Of a DNA stretch of 64,000 bases, positions 55,181 through 64,000 are shown in pieces. A program made the position numbers and the translations under genes. How positions within the stretch are numbered: the stretch's first letter is position 1; each line of letters begins with the position of its first letter. This stretch comes from Symbiodinium natans (Eukaryota > Sar > Dinophyceae > Suessiales > Symbiodiniaceae): positions 186,001 to 250,000 of the forward strand of contig CAJNDS010002215.1 of the NCBI GenBank assembly GCA_905221605.1, in the 5' to 3' direction. The notes beneath the pieces were generated by a model. It worked only from the letters and a program-made list of their open reading frames with translations. It ran no database searches and was not told where the DNA came from.

Positions 55181-55686
55181 TGAACCCTAAACCCTAAACC
55201 CTAAACCCTAAACCCTAAAGTCCCCCTTTGAACACGAAGGGCACTTCTCTGTTTGTCCTGAGGCTGCTGGGCCAAACCCTAAACCCTAAACCCTAAACCC
55301 TAAACCCTAAACCCTAAACCCTAAACCCTAAACCCTAAACCGGTTTAGGGTTTAGGGTTTCGGGTTTCGAGTTGAGGGTCTGGAGCAAGCCCTCAGGACT
55401 AAGACCCAAGCTCTAAAGCCTCCCCCAAACCCCAAACCCGAAAGCCTAAACCCTAAACCCTAAACCCTAAACCCTATAAACCCTAAACCCTATAAACCCT
55501 AAACCCTAAAGTCCCCCTTTGAACACGAAGGGCACTTCTCTGTTTGTCCTGAGGCTGCTGGGCCAAGCCCTACACCCGAAACCCGAAACCCTAAACCCTA
55601 AACCCTAAACCCTAAACCCTAAACCCTAAACCCTAAACCCTAAACCCTAAACCCTAAACCCTAAACCCTAAACCCTAAACCCTAAA
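55181..55686. repeat. Telomere-type mosaic with inverted junction and duplicated blocks
   Basis: CCCTAAA arrays at 55181-55219, 55276-55341, 55446-55510 and 55583-55686, with TTTAGGG at 55344-55360 joined at an AAACCGGTTT palindrome. The 56-bp block 55220-55275 recurs exactly at 55511-55566. Confidence 0.92.
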
Positions 55687-55692
55687 CAGGAA

Positions 55693-56756
55693 GAGGAGAA
55701 AAGTGGCTTTTCGCGGACGCGGCGCGCACCAACGCGGCCAGAAAAGTCACTTTTCGCAACAAGTGGCTTTTCGAGAAAAGTGGCTTTTCGAGAAAAGTGG
55801 CTTTTCGAGAAAAGTGGCTTTTCGAGAAAAGTGGCTTTTCGAGAAAAGTGGCTTTTCGAGACAAGTGGCTTTTCGCGGACACCGCGCGCTCCAACGCCGC
55901 GAGAAAAGTCACTTTTCGAGAAAAGTGGCTTTTCGAGAAAAGTGGCTTTTCGCGGACACCGGCGCTCCAACGCCGCGGGAAAAGTCACTTTTCGAGAAAA
56001 GCGGCTTTTCGAGAAAAGTGGCTTTTCGAGAAAAGTGGCTTTTCGAGAAAAGTGGCTTTTCGCGGACACCGCGCGCTCCAACGCCGCGAGAAAAGTCACT
56101 TTTCGAGAAAAGCGGCTTTTCGAGAAAAGTGGCTTTTCGAGAAAAGTGGCTTTTCGAGAAAAGTGGCTTTTCGCGGACACCGCGCGCTCCAACGCCGCGA
56201 GAAAAGTCACTTTTCGAGAAAAGCGGCTTTTCGAGAAAAGTGGCTTTTCGAGAAAAGTGGCTTTTCGAGAAAAGTGGCTTTTCGCGGACACCGCGCGCTC
56301 CAACGCCGCGAGAAAAGTCACTTTTCGAGAAAAGCGGCTTTTCGGGAAAAGTGGCTTTTCGAGAAAAGTGGCTTTTCGAGAAAAGTGGCGCGCGCCAACG
56401 CCGCGAGAAAAGTCACTTTTCGAGAACAGCGGCTTTTCGAGAAAAGTGGCTTTTCGAGAAAAGTGTCTTTTCGCGGACACCGCGCGCTCCAACGCCGCGA
56501 GAAAAGTCACTTTTCGAGAAAAGCGGCTTTTCGAGAAAAGTGGCTTTTCGCGGACTCCGCGCGCTCCAACGCCGCGAGAAAAGTCACTTTTCGAGAAAAG
56601 CGGCTTTTCGGGAAAAGCGGCTTTTCGAGAAAAGTGGCTTTTCGAGAAAAGTGGCTTTTCGCGGACACCGCGCGCTCCAACGCCGCGAGAAAAGTCACTT
56701 TTCGAGAAAAGCGGCTTTTCGAGAAAAGCGGCTTTTCGAGAAAAGTGGCTTTTCGG
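55693..56756. repeat. 17-bp repeat array II
   Basis: Same unit, spacer and orientation as array I. Regular 111-bp higher-order units (26 + 5x17) are clear between 56070 and 56292. It starts directly after the CCCTAAA array. Confidence 0.93.
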
Positions 56757-56924
56757 GAGCATTTTCCCCGTAACGTCAAAGACACCCCACACGCCAGCAC
56801 AGGGGATACAACCGGGCCCGATGCGTATTTCTTTCGTAAGGCTGGCCCTGGTTCCCCACCCTCGGTGTGGGGTTGTTAGATTTTAAACAGAACTCTTCTC
56901 CTCGCCCGGTCTACTCCTCGCTCA

Positions 56925-57150
56925 TCCCTGGAGTGCCCAACCCCAAAGTGTCCCTGGAGTGCCCAACTCTAGAGTGTCCCTGGAGTGTCCGGAGTGCCCA
57001 CCTGGAGTGTCTCCCTGGAGTGCCCAACCGGAGTGCCCAACCCCAGAGTGTTCCCGCCCCAGAGTCTCCCTGGAGTGCCCAACCCCAGTCTCCCTGGACT
57101 GCCCAACCCCAGAGTGTCCCCGGCCCAGAGTGTCCCTGGAGCGGAGTATC
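56925..57150. repeat. Minisatellite of GAGTGTCCCTGGAGTGCCCA units
   Basis: About ten variable-length units built from TCCCTGGAGTGCCCAACCCC and AGAGTG words. Confidence 0.88.
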
Positions 57151-57229
57151 TCTACCAAGAGAGGGTAGGGATATTCGAAGTAAAATAATTTTTTGTGTAG
57201 TGCACGCAACATGTGGAGTGCACGGAATG

Positions 57230-57646
57230 ACGACGTGTTGAGCGACAACGGAACCTTTCGCTGTAAAGTTGTCGCTCGAGCGAACGCAAAGGAGCAGTTT
57301 TTCGAAATGCCACGCCGTCCTCGCAGAGCAGACCCCGCGTACAGTGCAACAGCTCCTGGTGGGCCTCATGATGCAGACCCATCAGGGGAACCTCCTCTAC
57401 GCTTCACCAGGGCAGGTCCAACCAACGAGCTCGCCTTCGCTGGTCGACGCATTTGAGGCCGCCGCGGACGGGACGCAAGACCGAAGCTTGGAAGAAAGCT
57501 GGAGGGAGTTGAGAAGTTCAAGGCGGGGGAAGAAAGGGAGCGAAGACAAAAACAACAAGGAGGGGGAGAATCTCCACCCTTTACAAGCCACCATACGAGC
57601 CGGAGATTGTGTTGAGCCATATTTCACATCTGAATCCCACTGTTGA
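57230..57646 (+). CDS. Terminal exon, about 120 codons, TGA
   Basis: Reads CHAVLAEQTPRTVQQLLVGL then MMQTHQGNLLYASPGQVQPT, SLVDAFEAAADGTQDRSLEE and a Lys/Glu-rich KKGSEDKNNKEG, ending in TGA. Start not resolved. Confidence 0.6.
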
Positions 57647-58080
57647 ACCTCAACAACAAAGCATCCTCGGCCATGAGCCTGAGCTGAACACTTGAAGGCT
57701 TTCCGCGGATGGCAGCATGTGCGCACACCCGGCATGGTTTCTCCTGCCACAAGCCACAGTAGCCGGGCGCTGTGACGGTCTTGCTCCAGGTGTAAATCGG
57801 CTTTGTCGTGGAGTTTAGTTCGTGAAGCCTACGAGTTCTCAATGTCACCCTCTAATCAAGCCAGGCTGCTATGAGGAGGTCTTCCAGATGCTGACAGCCA
57901 CCCAGGCCCTCTGATGCCTGGGCTTGTTAGGATTGATTTCCCTGAAGGAAGTTTCCCAAGGGGTTTCTCCCAGTGACTGCCAGCGCCTGCACGCAGCATC
58001 TGAGCACAGCAATCCACACCTCGTAATGTCCACAGATTCCGCAGCACCGTCAGTTCAGAGCTCTCAGTGGTCCTAAGTCA

Positions 58081-58578
58081 GTGCTGGTGGCACGTGCTTG
58101 CCACCAGCATGAACCAACTTGGACCACACCCGGATTCTCGACTTTGTCCCTAAAGCAGGAGTGCTCTGCGAGCGAGGATTATCCGGGTCTCCCATGTTCT
58201 TCCTTGTTGGATCAGGCCGATCTCACAAACGCTGCAGAGGTGGGCTGGGACTTGTTGACCTGTTGCTTTGATCATCCGGTCAAGCGCAAAGTCCACCTAC
58301 ACCGCTGTAAACAGTTCAGCATCCCGCGAGCGCATGAGGTGCCATTGTTGGGCTTGTGGCCACGGTTCAGCGAGTCAACTCGGGCTCAAGGGCGCCGCGG
58401 GAATGTGGCCATGTTCAGACTCCACCTTCGCAAGGCCGTTGCCGTGGCCGAAGCAGCCGCAGCGGCCGCAGCAAGGCGCCGCCAGGGAGTATGGGGAGCA
58501 GCTCACAAGCCCAAGGGTTACACGACTCAGAGACGCAGACCCAAGTCGGGAGTCGGGATGCGCAAAAAGTGCCTGTAA
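58081..58578 (+). CDS. 165-codon frame, Ala-rich C-terminal part
   Basis: Reads LLDQADLTNAAEVGWDLLTC then FRLHLRKAVAVAEAAAAAAA and a basic end KSGVGMRKKCL-stop. A second frame (YGEQLTSPRVTRLRDADPSR) is also plausible. Confidence 0.45.
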   Translation: MLVARACHQHEPTWTTPGFSTLSLKQECSASEDYPGLPCSSLLDQADLTNAAEVGWDLLTCCFDHPVKRKVHLHRCKQFSIPRAHEVPLLGLWPRFSESTRAQGRRGNVAMFRLHLRKAVAVAEAAAAAAARRRQGVWGAAHKPKGYTTQRRRPKSGVGMRKKCL

Positions 58579-58791
58579 TCGGTCCAGGCAAAGCTCGCAG
58601 ATACGGGCCATTCTAGATACCCCCAGCATGCCAGCAACTTGCTTTGCAGACTCCGGTTTCGTCTCAGGCATCAGCAGTTGACGGTGCGAGTGCTTCCAAC
58701 GCCCACTCCACAGACTCTGTGTGACACTCACTCACAGGACACCTGGTCAGCGCGAGAGTGCATGAACTTGAGGCCACTCTAAAGTTAATAT

Positions 58792-58986
58792 TTGCTCCAG
58801 GTTACCATGGGTTTTCCAGGACTTACTGAAAAGCGCTACGGCTCAGAGTCTGGGAGGATGGGTGCATTGGGGTGCATTGCTCGGCTTGACCCTTCACATT
58901 CCCAAAGAAGGCTTTGCTACGTGTTTGCGTTGCACTGCTGTCCCAAGGCCGTCGCGCCCAGCCAGCCCAATCAACCAGGCGCTTGA
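58792..58986 (+). CDS. Exon candidate; minus strand also open
   Basis: Reads MGFPGLTEKRYGSESGRMGA. On minus (58823-59176) a frame reads GFLSHWRRCARYAGRRAG with Trp-Arg helices. Undecided. Confidence 0.33.
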   Translation: MLQVTMGFPGLTEKRYGSESGRMGALGCIARLDPSHSQRRLCYVFALHCCPKAVAPSQPNQPGA

Positions 58987-59463
58987 GGCGCCCTCTTGCT
59001 GGCAGCTTTGCATCCTGCAACTTGAATTGCAAACGCTCACGCGCGCGCGCCACCTCGGCAACCGGGCCGGCCCTACGCCCAGCGTAGCGTGCGCATCGCC
59101 GCCAATGCGAAAGGAAGCCCTTGGTGCAGGCTAATGCCTCATACGGCCTCGGAGGCTTTGGGTGGCAGGGTGGCACATGTTTGCAGGAGGCTTTGTGCCG
59201 TCAGTGCGCGCCACAGCCCTCAGATGGTGATTTGGGGGTGCGAGAGGTCCGAACGGCATCCCAGATCAGAGTGTCAGGGCTTCCAAGGCCGGTCCCAGAA
59301 GGTCCCACAGCGGGGTCCCAGGGTGGGTCCTAGGAAGGGAGGAGACCATGGTCTGCTTGTTCCAAGATGCCTCAAGGCGAGTAAATCATGCAACTTCATG
59401 TTGCGTTTACATCCGCGTCTCCCCCCCTCCCCTGGTGTGCCCATGCAGCTTGCAGTTGCTGCA

Positions 59464-59665
59464 GGCTCCAACTGCTGTGACTGTCGCCGTGCCCTCAATG
59501 ATGGTAGATAAGTGTGGGAAAAACTGCTTAGTGAGCAAGCTCCGCTCGCGTCGTCTCCGATACCTCAGAAGCCTTCGGTTTTTAAACTTTGCTTCTGCCA
59601 CGGTTCAGCTGAGGTTCCGTTTCCATTCTTGTATGAAATCACGGCCAGTTTGCATTTTGCAGTAG
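59464..59665 (+). CDS. Basic terminal exon candidate
   Basis: Reads APTAVTVAVPSMMVDKCGKN then LVSKLRSRRLRYLRSLRFLN, ending CILQ-stop. Confidence 0.42.
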
Positions 59666-59678
59666 GATCGGTTCGAAC

Positions 59679-59957
59679 ATGCTTGAGTTGATACCTTGCG
59701 AGGTCCCCTTGGAGCAGCACGTTCCTGGGTTGAAGTGCGGGCCATGGACACGAAGACCAGGGAGATTGGGTTTACTTCGTTCGTTTGTAACAATCAAAGT
59801 CGCTCCGATGGCATTCTGCGGTCCAACTAGAAGTTGGTCTGACGTAGGTGATGAAAGCATACCCTCCGGTAGTTGGCAAAGGCCCCAGACCCTCAGAGTT
59901 GCCCAGGCCGGCAAGTTTCTCTGCTCCAATCGTCTCCCTGCAGAAGGCTGCGCTTGA
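59679..59957 (+). CDS. 92-codon ORF, second frame competes
   Basis: ATG frame: MLELIPCEVPLEQHVPGLKC. Competing frame over 59690-59828: SWVEVRAMDTKTREIGFTSF then QSRSDGILRSN-stop, which looks more natural. Confidence 0.42.
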   Translation: MLELIPCEVPLEQHVPGLKCGPWTRRPGRLGLLRSFVTIKVAPMAFCGPTRSWSDVGDESIPSGSWQRPQTLRVAQAGKFLCSNRLPAEGCA

Positions 59958-59996
59958 AGATCCGGGACAACGAGGGGTTGTAAAGGCTTCCTGTGA

Positions 59997-60290
59997 ATGA
60001 TGGTGCGGACTTCGGGGAAGGGAGTTCTCAGTTCGAGCTGTCAACGCGATGTCGTTTTGTCTCTGGGCAGGATATCGAGCGACACTATGGACATCATCTG
60101 CAGGCCCCCGCTGCCTGATGCCCTTTCCTCTTCGCTTAGTATGGGGTTAGTAGGGACGGCTCCGGTGGCAGAATGCGGTGACCGGTTGACCAAGCCCAAA
60201 CCCCCCATGATTATGTTTACATGGTGCGATACTTATGATTTTGGCAAATGCAACCTAGATTTTGAGTCAACTCTCCTGAGCAAAAGCTGA
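59997..60290 (+). CDS. 97-codon ORF
   Basis: Reads MMVRTSGKGVLSSSCQRDVV then SSDTMDIICRPPLPDALSSS and CGDRLTKPKPPMIMFTWCDT. A TTTTGTCTCTGGGCAG acceptor inside suggests an exon boundary near 60070. Confidence 0.45.
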   Translation: MMVRTSGKGVLSSSCQRDVVLSLGRISSDTMDIICRPPLPDALSSSLSMGLVGTAPVAECGDRLTKPKPPMIMFTWCDTYDFGKCNLDFESTLLSKS

Positions 60291-60362
60291 AAGCTTGCCT
60301 TCAAGAACGATGTCCCCCATGTCACTTCGTCTGGGTGGCTTCCTGCCAGGATGGCCTCAGAG

Positions 60363-60438
60363 GATCCCGGCCGCCATCCCGGCCGCCATCCCGGCCGCCA
60401 TCCCGGCCGCCATCCCGGCCGCAATCCCGGCCGCAATC
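60363..60438. repeat. 12-bp tandem ATCCCGGCCGCC
   Basis: About six units; reads AIPA on plus and GWRP on minus. GC-rich. Confidence 0.9.
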
Positions 60439-60740
60439 AGCAAGCGCACGGCGGACGGCAGGCCTGGACGATTGAATGACGGCTACCGGGGACTCATCTT
60501 TGCCAGATTTGCCTCAGCGCCCATAAGCAGTGCACGGTCTTGCCAAATTTTGCCCCTGAACTGATCTCGGACGTTCGATTCATGATGGCGCTTCAATCCC
60601 CCTCAGCACATCAGGACCACACAACTACTTCAGCGAGACCGGAGGCTGCCGTCCCACCCCTTACTGCCATTCAAGCAGCGTGGGCTACGCAGTCCCCATG
60701 GCAGGTTGTTTCAGCATGTTCCTCACTGGGAAATTAAAAT

Positions 60741-61265
60741 ATGAATCGGGTTGAAGTGTGCACCGCGGATCACAAGCCGAGAGCAGAGCTTAAGTATGGC
60801 TGCCGAAGAGCTCAGGAGCTTCGGAGCTTTTTAGACAATGAACCCTGTTCGAGCGCAGCATGTAGCGAAAAAGAGCAAGAAGAGTTCCATGAAATCACGA
60901 AAGCTAGCCCCTGTGGAGCTAGCGGAGTATCTTGCTTAAGCGAAGCTTACAACCTGATGGGTATACAGGGCCCCCGGAGGCTCCGCCACGAAACGCAGCA
61001 AACCCGGTCGGTTTCCGGGTGGCAAACACAGGTTTTGGGGAAACAGGCTTCTTTCGTATATTGGGTGCAAATGAACGCCGTTTTCTGTGGATCCCAGGCC
61101 CTAGAAAAGCCCCCCAAGTCCCAAGAAAAGACTCAGAAGCTTGATGTTGACTTGAGTCCGGCGTCCCTCAAAGCTGGATTGGACAGACTTCAGACTTCGC
61201 CTGGTGAGTGCAACATCTGTTGTGGTGTCATGCGTTTCAAAAAAGAGCCCTCCGGAAGATGCTAA
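60741..61265 (+). CDS. 174-codon ORF, last plus-strand gene
   Basis: ATG reads MNRVEVCTADHKPRAELKYG then EPCSSAACSEKEQEEFHEIT and near the end SPGECNICCGVMRFKKEPSG; TAA stop. It may be a single-exon gene or hide an intron near 60950-61050, where another frame reads GFGETGFFRILGANERRFLW. Cys-rich C-terminus. Confidence 0.55.
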   Translation: MNRVEVCTADHKPRAELKYGCRRAQELRSFLDNEPCSSAACSEKEQEEFHEITKASPCGASGVSCLSEAYNLMGIQGPRRLRHETQQTRSVSGWQTQVLGKQASFVYWVQMNAVFCGSQALEKPPKSQEKTQKLDVDLSPASLKAGLDRLQTSPGECNICCGVMRFKKEPSGRC

Positions 61266-61557
61266 AAAACCGCAGAGCAAAGCAACACACTAACACGGCC
61301 TGCTGCCTTTGAGTGTGCTTGTCCTGCTGCGTAGTTGATGCCATGTTGACGGAAGCTCTTCCGTGGGGGTACCTTAACTAGCTTTCGTCCCAGGCCCTCA
61401 CCCCCAAGTTCCCCCTTTGCCGGTGTGTGTGAAAACCGTGGTGAAAGCTCTGCTCTCCGGTCTCGAGAGGCACTGGACAAGCGAAAGAATGCTCCTTCGA
61501 GGCTGGGGAAGGGGAGAAGCACATTCGGGTGTTGGGGGACGCAATCAAGCGCTTCAA

Positions 61558-61970
61558 TCATCTAACATGAGAAGGTAAAAACGTGCTTATCGCCTCCAGC
61601 GCAAGGCACACTTCTCCGAGGACGGCATGGGCGGCATAGGCGCTTTGCTTCTGCATGAAGAACATCGGTTGGTACATGTTGGCACCGGAATGTAGGGCAT
61701 GTGCAAAGTCAGTGAACACTGCTACCTACCCGCTTTAAATTATTGCGGTCTTCGTCTCCATCTTGCAGATGCTGCAGACTTTGGAGCCTAGCCTCTTGGG
61801 AGTCCTGTCTGTGGGACATGCTTAACTGCTTGGCGAGAAGCTTGTGCTTTGTCATAAAGTAGCTGCCCTGCTGGAGAGGTTTCGGTGGTTTCGGTGAACT
61901 CTTCCCTTCGGCAAGAGAGGCCGGCCTTCCCAGGGTTCCGCTTCCCGTGTGCAAGCTTCTCATGTCTAGT
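61558..61970 (-). CDS. Minus-strand gene, last two exons in phase
   Basis: Exon 61730-61970 reads LDMRSLHTGSGTLGRPASLA then KLLAKQLSMSHRQDSQEARL and DGDEDRNNLKR, ending at a GTAGGT donor. Exon 61558-61650 (acceptor GATGTTCTTCATGCAG) reads KQSAYAAHAVLGEVCLALEA then ISTFLPSHVR-stop, 31 codons including TGA. Junction is phase 0. A competing frame in the first exon (RREEFTETTETSPAG) follows in phase from an upstream candidate (62005-62110, TPKRLFAEVFE, GTACTG donor), so there may be one more small intron. Confidence 0.68.
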
Positions 61971-62706
61971 CTTGCAGATGACTTCGATTGTGAAAGCTCC
62001 CGCAAAAAGACCCTTTCCTTTCAGTACCTCGAAAACTTCTGCGAAAAGGCGCTTGGGGGTATGGGGCACCCATAGAGGACCCATGGGAAGCCCCCAAAGA
62101 TCCCCAAAGTGGACGGCTAGCCTGGTACGCAAGCATTCACAGCACGCAGGAGCCCCTTGGCACAGATGACACGACACCCCAAAAAGCATCTGCAGGTCTA
62201 CTCCAGTTTTGTGCGTGTGCAGCCTTACTCCCCCCGGGGTTCCCAATTGAGCCTTCATCCCCTACAGCAGAAACTCTGAGATCCCTTATTCCGATCTTCC
62301 CCTTTCTCCTGGTACTCGTGACTGCAATGCTGTAGGAACCCAAAGTCAGTTCCTACGTTCCAAGAAGGACCTGTAGATCAACCCCCACCTGTGCTAGTTT
62401 TCACACGCCTCCTCACCCCTCAACCTGGAAGCCGGAGGCCTGGCGAGCCGGCGGGAACCTCTGAAGGCCCCACAAGAGGCTCAACCCTATGTGATTCTAT
62501 GTCTGTATGTCGGGAAGCAAAGACGCTTTTGCATAGTGAAGGGAAGGTACCTTTGGGGGAAGTTGGGCAGTTGGGAAGTTGCCACGGCTTTGGGAGCTTT
62601 TGCATGGGAGCTTTCGCATGGGGAGGGCAGCTGAGGTAGCGAAGTTGAAGGCTACTAGAAGATTCAGTTGCGAGTCGCGTTGGTCTTGGATTCTGCGCCT
62701 TTGCTG

Positions 62707-62799
62707 TCAGGGCTTCTCCAAAGAGTACCAGCGCTCTTTCCGAGTACCAGACGGCTGTGTGTCGGCAGCCTCTTGCTCCCGTAGCATCTCCAGAGCACA
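62707..62799 (-). CDS. Minus-strand terminal exon, TGA
   Basis: Acceptor CTTGACATCTCTTTTCAG; reads CALEMLREQEAADTQPSGTR then KERWYSLEKP-stop, 31 codons including the stop. Confirms minus-strand genes at this end. Confidence 0.66.
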   Translation of the reverse strand, partial: CALEMLREQEAADTQPSGTRKERWYSLEKP

Positions 62800-63167
62800 C
62801 TGAAAAGAGATGTCAAGTAGTGGAGGGTAGGAGCATTTGTAGTGGCATGCGGGTCCTAGGTGCTGCGAAGAGCCATGCCGACTCCGGCAATACCACAACC
62901 ACGATATGACAGAGCGACGAATTTCGACAATCGTTCATGGCTCCAGTTCTGATAAACTCCCATTCCATAAGTAGGCACGGTTCGACCCCTGCTCGGTAAC
63001 CGGTGCATGCCCGATGTCTCACCCTGTTCGGACAGTTCATGCGTTGATGAGGCTCCTGCATCCGTTCTTGTTCGGCAGCCCGAACAACAGACCTTCAAAG
63101 CAATGGCGCGAATCAATATTCCGCAGCCCCAAAGAAAGAAGGAACAACGAAAAAGAGAGAGAGGTGC

Positions 63168-63306
63168 GGCGGGCCAGGAAGGAAGCAAGGAAGGAAGGAA
63201 GGGAGGAAGGAAGGAAGGAAGGGGAAGGAAGGGGAAGGAAGGAAGCAGGGAAGCAGGGAAGCAAGGAAGCAAGGAAGGAAGGGAGGAAGGAAGGAAGGAA
63301 GAAAGG
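63168..63306. repeat. Purine GGAA/GGGAA repeat
   Basis: 139 bp of nearly pure purine on plus, AAGGAAGG-type units. Confidence 0.9.
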
Positions 63307-63588
63307 CGTGCGTATGCGTACATCCTGGTTTCAAGCTGAGGTGACTGGATTCTTACAAGCTAGGATTGCGTTTTCCAATGCTTGGGCTGACAGTCACTGC
63401 CCAGCGAAGAAGCATAATGAGGTCGCGCCTGGCCTGATCAGCCAGGCGTACCTGCGTTTCGAGATGATGTGTTGTTGTGCATTGTTTCAGTGCTATCATT
63501 CAACATCCTCGCTGCTGTTCTTATCTTCGACTTCTTCAAGAACAGGATCCCCAGAACCAAACTCATTGAAGCACTTCTTCCGTTTGTC

Positions 63589-63608
63589 TTTGTGTGTGTG
63601 TGTGTGCA
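63589..63608. repeat. (TG)n microsatellite
   Basis: About nine TG units. 62810-63680 otherwise holds no gene I can support. Confidence 0.8.
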
Positions 63609-63682
63609 TGCAAGTGTCATACACACGTGTAAGCATTGCGCAATAATCTAGCTATGTACCTTCATCTGAAGCCTCCTGCGAC

Positions 63683-63973
63683 TCACTTTGCTCGGTCCGA
63701 ACAGTTTGCGAACGGTGCCAAAGCCGGCGCGTCGTTCTCGTGGAAGCTTTGGAACTTGACTTGATGAGCTAGGTTCCCAGGTTTGAAGGAGGTTTGAAGG
63801 TTCATCTGCTCGCAGAACTCCCATCTACTCAAGACCCAAGTGCAAGAACACTTGCTTGAAGCAAGCCAAGATATCAAGAGGTCATTGAAGCGCGATGCGG
63901 CGGGCAGAGCCGAGACACGCTTCTGTGATCCCCTATAAATCGACATGGTTGCAAAGCTTCTCGCGATTAGCAT
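63683..63973 (-). CDS. 96-codon minus frame at window edge
   Basis: Reads MSIYRGSQKRVSALPAASRF then LLISWLASSKCSCTWVLSRW and FQSFHENDAPALAP. Strand agrees with the other right-end genes; may be a partial exon. Confidence 0.45.
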   Translation of the reverse strand: MLIARSFATMSIYRGSQKRVSALPAASRFNDLLISWLASSKCSCTWVLSRWEFCEQMNLQTSFKPGNLAHQVKFQSFHENDAPALAPFANCSDRAK

Positions 63974-64000
63974 TGGCTGAGAGGTCCTTGGCCTCCATGC

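Noticed and set aside
55668-56886. Frames of 356-374 codons in array II
   Set aside because: Direct product of a stop-free 17-bp repeat; open on both strands.
63014-63646. 210-codon Lys/Arg/Glu-Gly frame
   Set aside because: Driven by the purine repeat; matching Ser/Phe/Leu/Pro frames on the other strand.

Overview
Nuclear DNA of a eukaryotic alga, most probably a dinoflagellate. Three things point there. (1) Plant/alveolate-type TTTAGGG repeats occur as arrays and degenerate islands. (2) Coding sequence is cut into many short exons, and several introns need GC rather than GT donors, as known in dinoflagellates. (3) At 37.86-39.2 kb three exons join in phase into a TIR-like domain carrying the motif LWSPPYLSRLWCVFELAAYR, which I know from many predicted dinoflagellate proteins. 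I found no bacterial-type genes, rRNA, tRNA, CRISPR array or intact transposon.

How it was read: almost no long single frame is significant by length. Exons were called by eye from protein-like composition, pyrimidine tract plus AG acceptors, GT/GC donors and phase. Stop codons are sparse, so two or three frames, or the opposite strand, often look coding. Most single-exon calls are therefore moderate or low confidence. Models that keep phase over several exons are stronger: 0.18-3.5 kb, 8.58-9.17 kb, 24.62-25.11 kb, 37.86-39.2 kb (all plus) and 61.56-61.97 kb (minus).

Layout. 0.2-5.8 kb: plus-strand multi-exon gene with an acyl/peptidyl carrier protein domain. 5.9-12.6 kb: further plus-strand exons. 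12.6-28.9 kb: scattered plus-strand exons, including cysteine-rich ones at 17.4-19.3 kb and two probable first exons at 24.6 and 25.4 kb. 29.1-29.6 kb: variant and canonical telomere-type arrays. 29.8-36.5 kb: plus-strand exons, several with Ala/Leu/Trp-rich helical segments. 37.7-39.3 kb: TIR-like gene. 40.2-51.9 kb: many plus-strand exons. 52.2-56.8 kb: a repeat domain, with two arrays of a 17-bp unit flanking 2.5 kb of telomere-type blocks, a 53-bp satellite and several exact duplications. 56.9-61.3 kb: a minisatellite and plus-strand exons. 61.5-64 kb: minus-strand exons, so the gene strand switches near 61.3-61.55 kb.

Most genes point the same way (plus) until that switch, as in the unidirectional clusters described for dinoflagellates. 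Apart from the carrier-protein and TIR-like genes, no product could be named.
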